Of a stretch of DNA of 7,060 bases, positions 6,544 through 7,060 are shown piece by piece (positions within the stretch are counted from its first letter, which is position 1; the number at the start of each line of letters is the position of its first letter). The notes under the pieces are model-generated. The model searched no databases, was not told the origin of the DNA, and saw only the letters and a list, made by a program, of their open reading frames with translations. The position numbers and the translations under genes are program-made. The stretch is from assembly GCA_938003555.1 (NCBI GenBank), contig CALKXN010000361.1, forward strand, positions 1-7,060, given 5' to 3'. The DNA comes from an uncultured Robiginitomaculum sp. (GTDB lineage: Bacteria; Pseudomonadota; Alphaproteobacteria; Caulobacterales; Maricaulaceae).

Positions 6544-6590
6544 AATAAATAACCTGAATCATAGGTGTGATGCTCTGGATTTTATTAAAA

Positions 6591-6679
6591 GCCTAATGTA
6601 ACACGCTCTTAAGTGTCTAAATCCTTAGGCATGTGGAAACCGGGGATGTCCCGACAAATTAATGAATGGCTATGCCATT
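6591..6679 (+). promoter_or_regulatory. Structured leader of the outer membrane protein gene
   Basis: Three separate inverted repeats lie in the 100 bases before the gene. GCCTAA (6591-6596) pairs with TTAGGC (6625-6630) and encloses ACAC (6601-6604) with GTGT (6613-6616). CGGG (6641-6644) pairs with CCCG (6650-6653) over a 5-base loop. AATGGC (6665-6670) pairs with GCCATT (6674-6679) over the loop TAT and ends two bases before the Shine-Dalgarno sequence. By analogy with the ompA leader of E. coli, such hairpins may stabilise the message. No convincing promoter could be assigned upstream, so it is uncertain that all of them are transcribed. Confidence 0.5.
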
Positions 6680-6681
6680 TC

Positions 6682-6687
6682 GGAGGA
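6682..6687 (+). promoter_or_regulatory. Strong ribosome binding site of the outer membrane protein gene
   Basis: GGAGGA is a near-perfect Shine-Dalgarno sequence five bases before the ATG at 6693. It is the strongest one in the window, sets the start codon, and fits a highly translated gene. Confidence 0.85.
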
Positions 6688-6692
6688 ATATT

Positions 6693-7060
6693 ATGAAGCA
6701 CAAGCTTCTCGCCGCAGCCGGACTGGCTGCACTCATGGCGCTGCCAACTGCGGCGTCTGCTCAAGATGCCGGTTGGTATCTACGTGGTAACGTTGGTGGA
6801 GGCGTTTTCGATAGCGTTGACTTCACTGGTGATCTTGTTGGTGACGTCGAAGGTGAAGGCAATCTAGCCCCATCCATCGGTATCGGTTACGAATTCGACA
6901 ATAACTGGCGTCTTGAACTAGACGGCACTGCATTGTGGAACGACACTGCTAAGATTCAACAGCTTCCAAGCACGTCATCAGATTTCCGTACATATTCTGC
7001 TATGCTGAACGCAATTTATGACTTTAACGATTTCGGTCGTTGGGAGCCATATGTTGGTGC
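6693..7060 (+). CDS. OmpA-like outer membrane beta-barrel protein, N-terminal part (3' end outside window)
   Basis: The visible 122 residues begin with a classical Sec signal peptide: MKHK, a hydrophobic stretch, and cleavage probably after ASA (residues 21-23). The mature part has alternating beta-strand patterns typical of small barrels: GWYLRGNVGGGVF (27-39), APSIGIGYEF (59-68), NWRLELDGTALW (71-82), TYSAMLNAIYDF (100-111) and WEPYVG (117-122). The pattern IGYEF...WRLELD and NAIYDF...PYVGA is that of OmpA-type transmembrane domains. Whether a peptidoglycan-binding domain follows cannot be seen. All four Arg codons are CGT and most Gly codons are GGT, unlike the CGC-rich genes upstream, which with the strong ribosome binding site suggests abundant expression. 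The start is set by the signal peptide and GGAGGA. The class is fairly sure; an exact gene name is not justified. Confidence 0.88.
   Translation, partial: MKHKLLAAAGLAALMALPTAASAQDAGWYLRGNVGGGVFDSVDFTGDLVGDVEGEGNLAPSIGIGYEFDNNWRLELDGTALWNDTAKIQQLPSTSSDFRTYSAMLNAIYDFNDFGRWEPYVG

Noticed and set aside
6421..6692. Clear promoter for the outer membrane protein gene
   Set aside because: Several AT-rich -10-like strings exist, but none has a good -35 partner at 16-18 bases, so none is annotated.

Overview
The window is a stretch of bacterial chromosome, most likely from an alphaproteobacterium of the Caulobacterales/Hyphomonadales kind. This is inferred from protein style: GyrA carries an acidic insert in its C-terminal domain, the periplasmic cyclophilin has a long insert, QueA begins LFDFDLPE, and the gene order gyrA-coaD-cyclophilin-cyclophilin-queA-tgt is one I associate with alphaproteobacteria. 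No species can be named from the sequence alone.

Layout: positions 1-1368 are the 3' part of gyrA, whose 5' end lies outside the window. After a 101-base gap with two inverted repeats comes a compact same-strand run: coaD (1470-1961), a secreted cyclophilin (1958-2905), a cytoplasmic cyclophilin (2914-3372), queA (3411-4463) and tgt (about 4460-5602). Genes overlap by 4 bases at coaD/cyclophilin and probably at queA/tgt, so the run is probably one operon with translational coupling. A lipoprotein gene of unknown function (5544-6239, minus strand) converges on tgt and overlaps its last 59 bases. A single tRNA-Lys(TTT) gene lies at 6338-6413. A 279-base AT-rich non-coding stretch follows, with three imperfect 31-base tandem repeats and several hairpins. 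It leads to the start of a highly expressed OmpA-like outer membrane protein gene (6693 to the window end, partial).

Functions: the operon mixes housekeeping jobs: DNA supercoiling (gyrA), coenzyme A synthesis (coaD), proline isomerisation in the envelope and cytoplasm (two cyclophilins), and queuosine modification of tRNA (tgt inserts preQ1, queA then adds the epoxycyclopentane ring precursor from SAM). The right end turns to the envelope (lipoprotein and outer membrane barrel).

I found no mobile element, CRISPR array, defence island or clearly new multi-gene system. The points most worth a second look are: a 12-bp hairpin that buries the coaD start codon, with a -10-like box in its loop placed for leaderless transcription; a Tgt that has lost two of the three cysteines of its zinc site; the 31-base tandem repeats; and the structured leader of the outer membrane protein gene.
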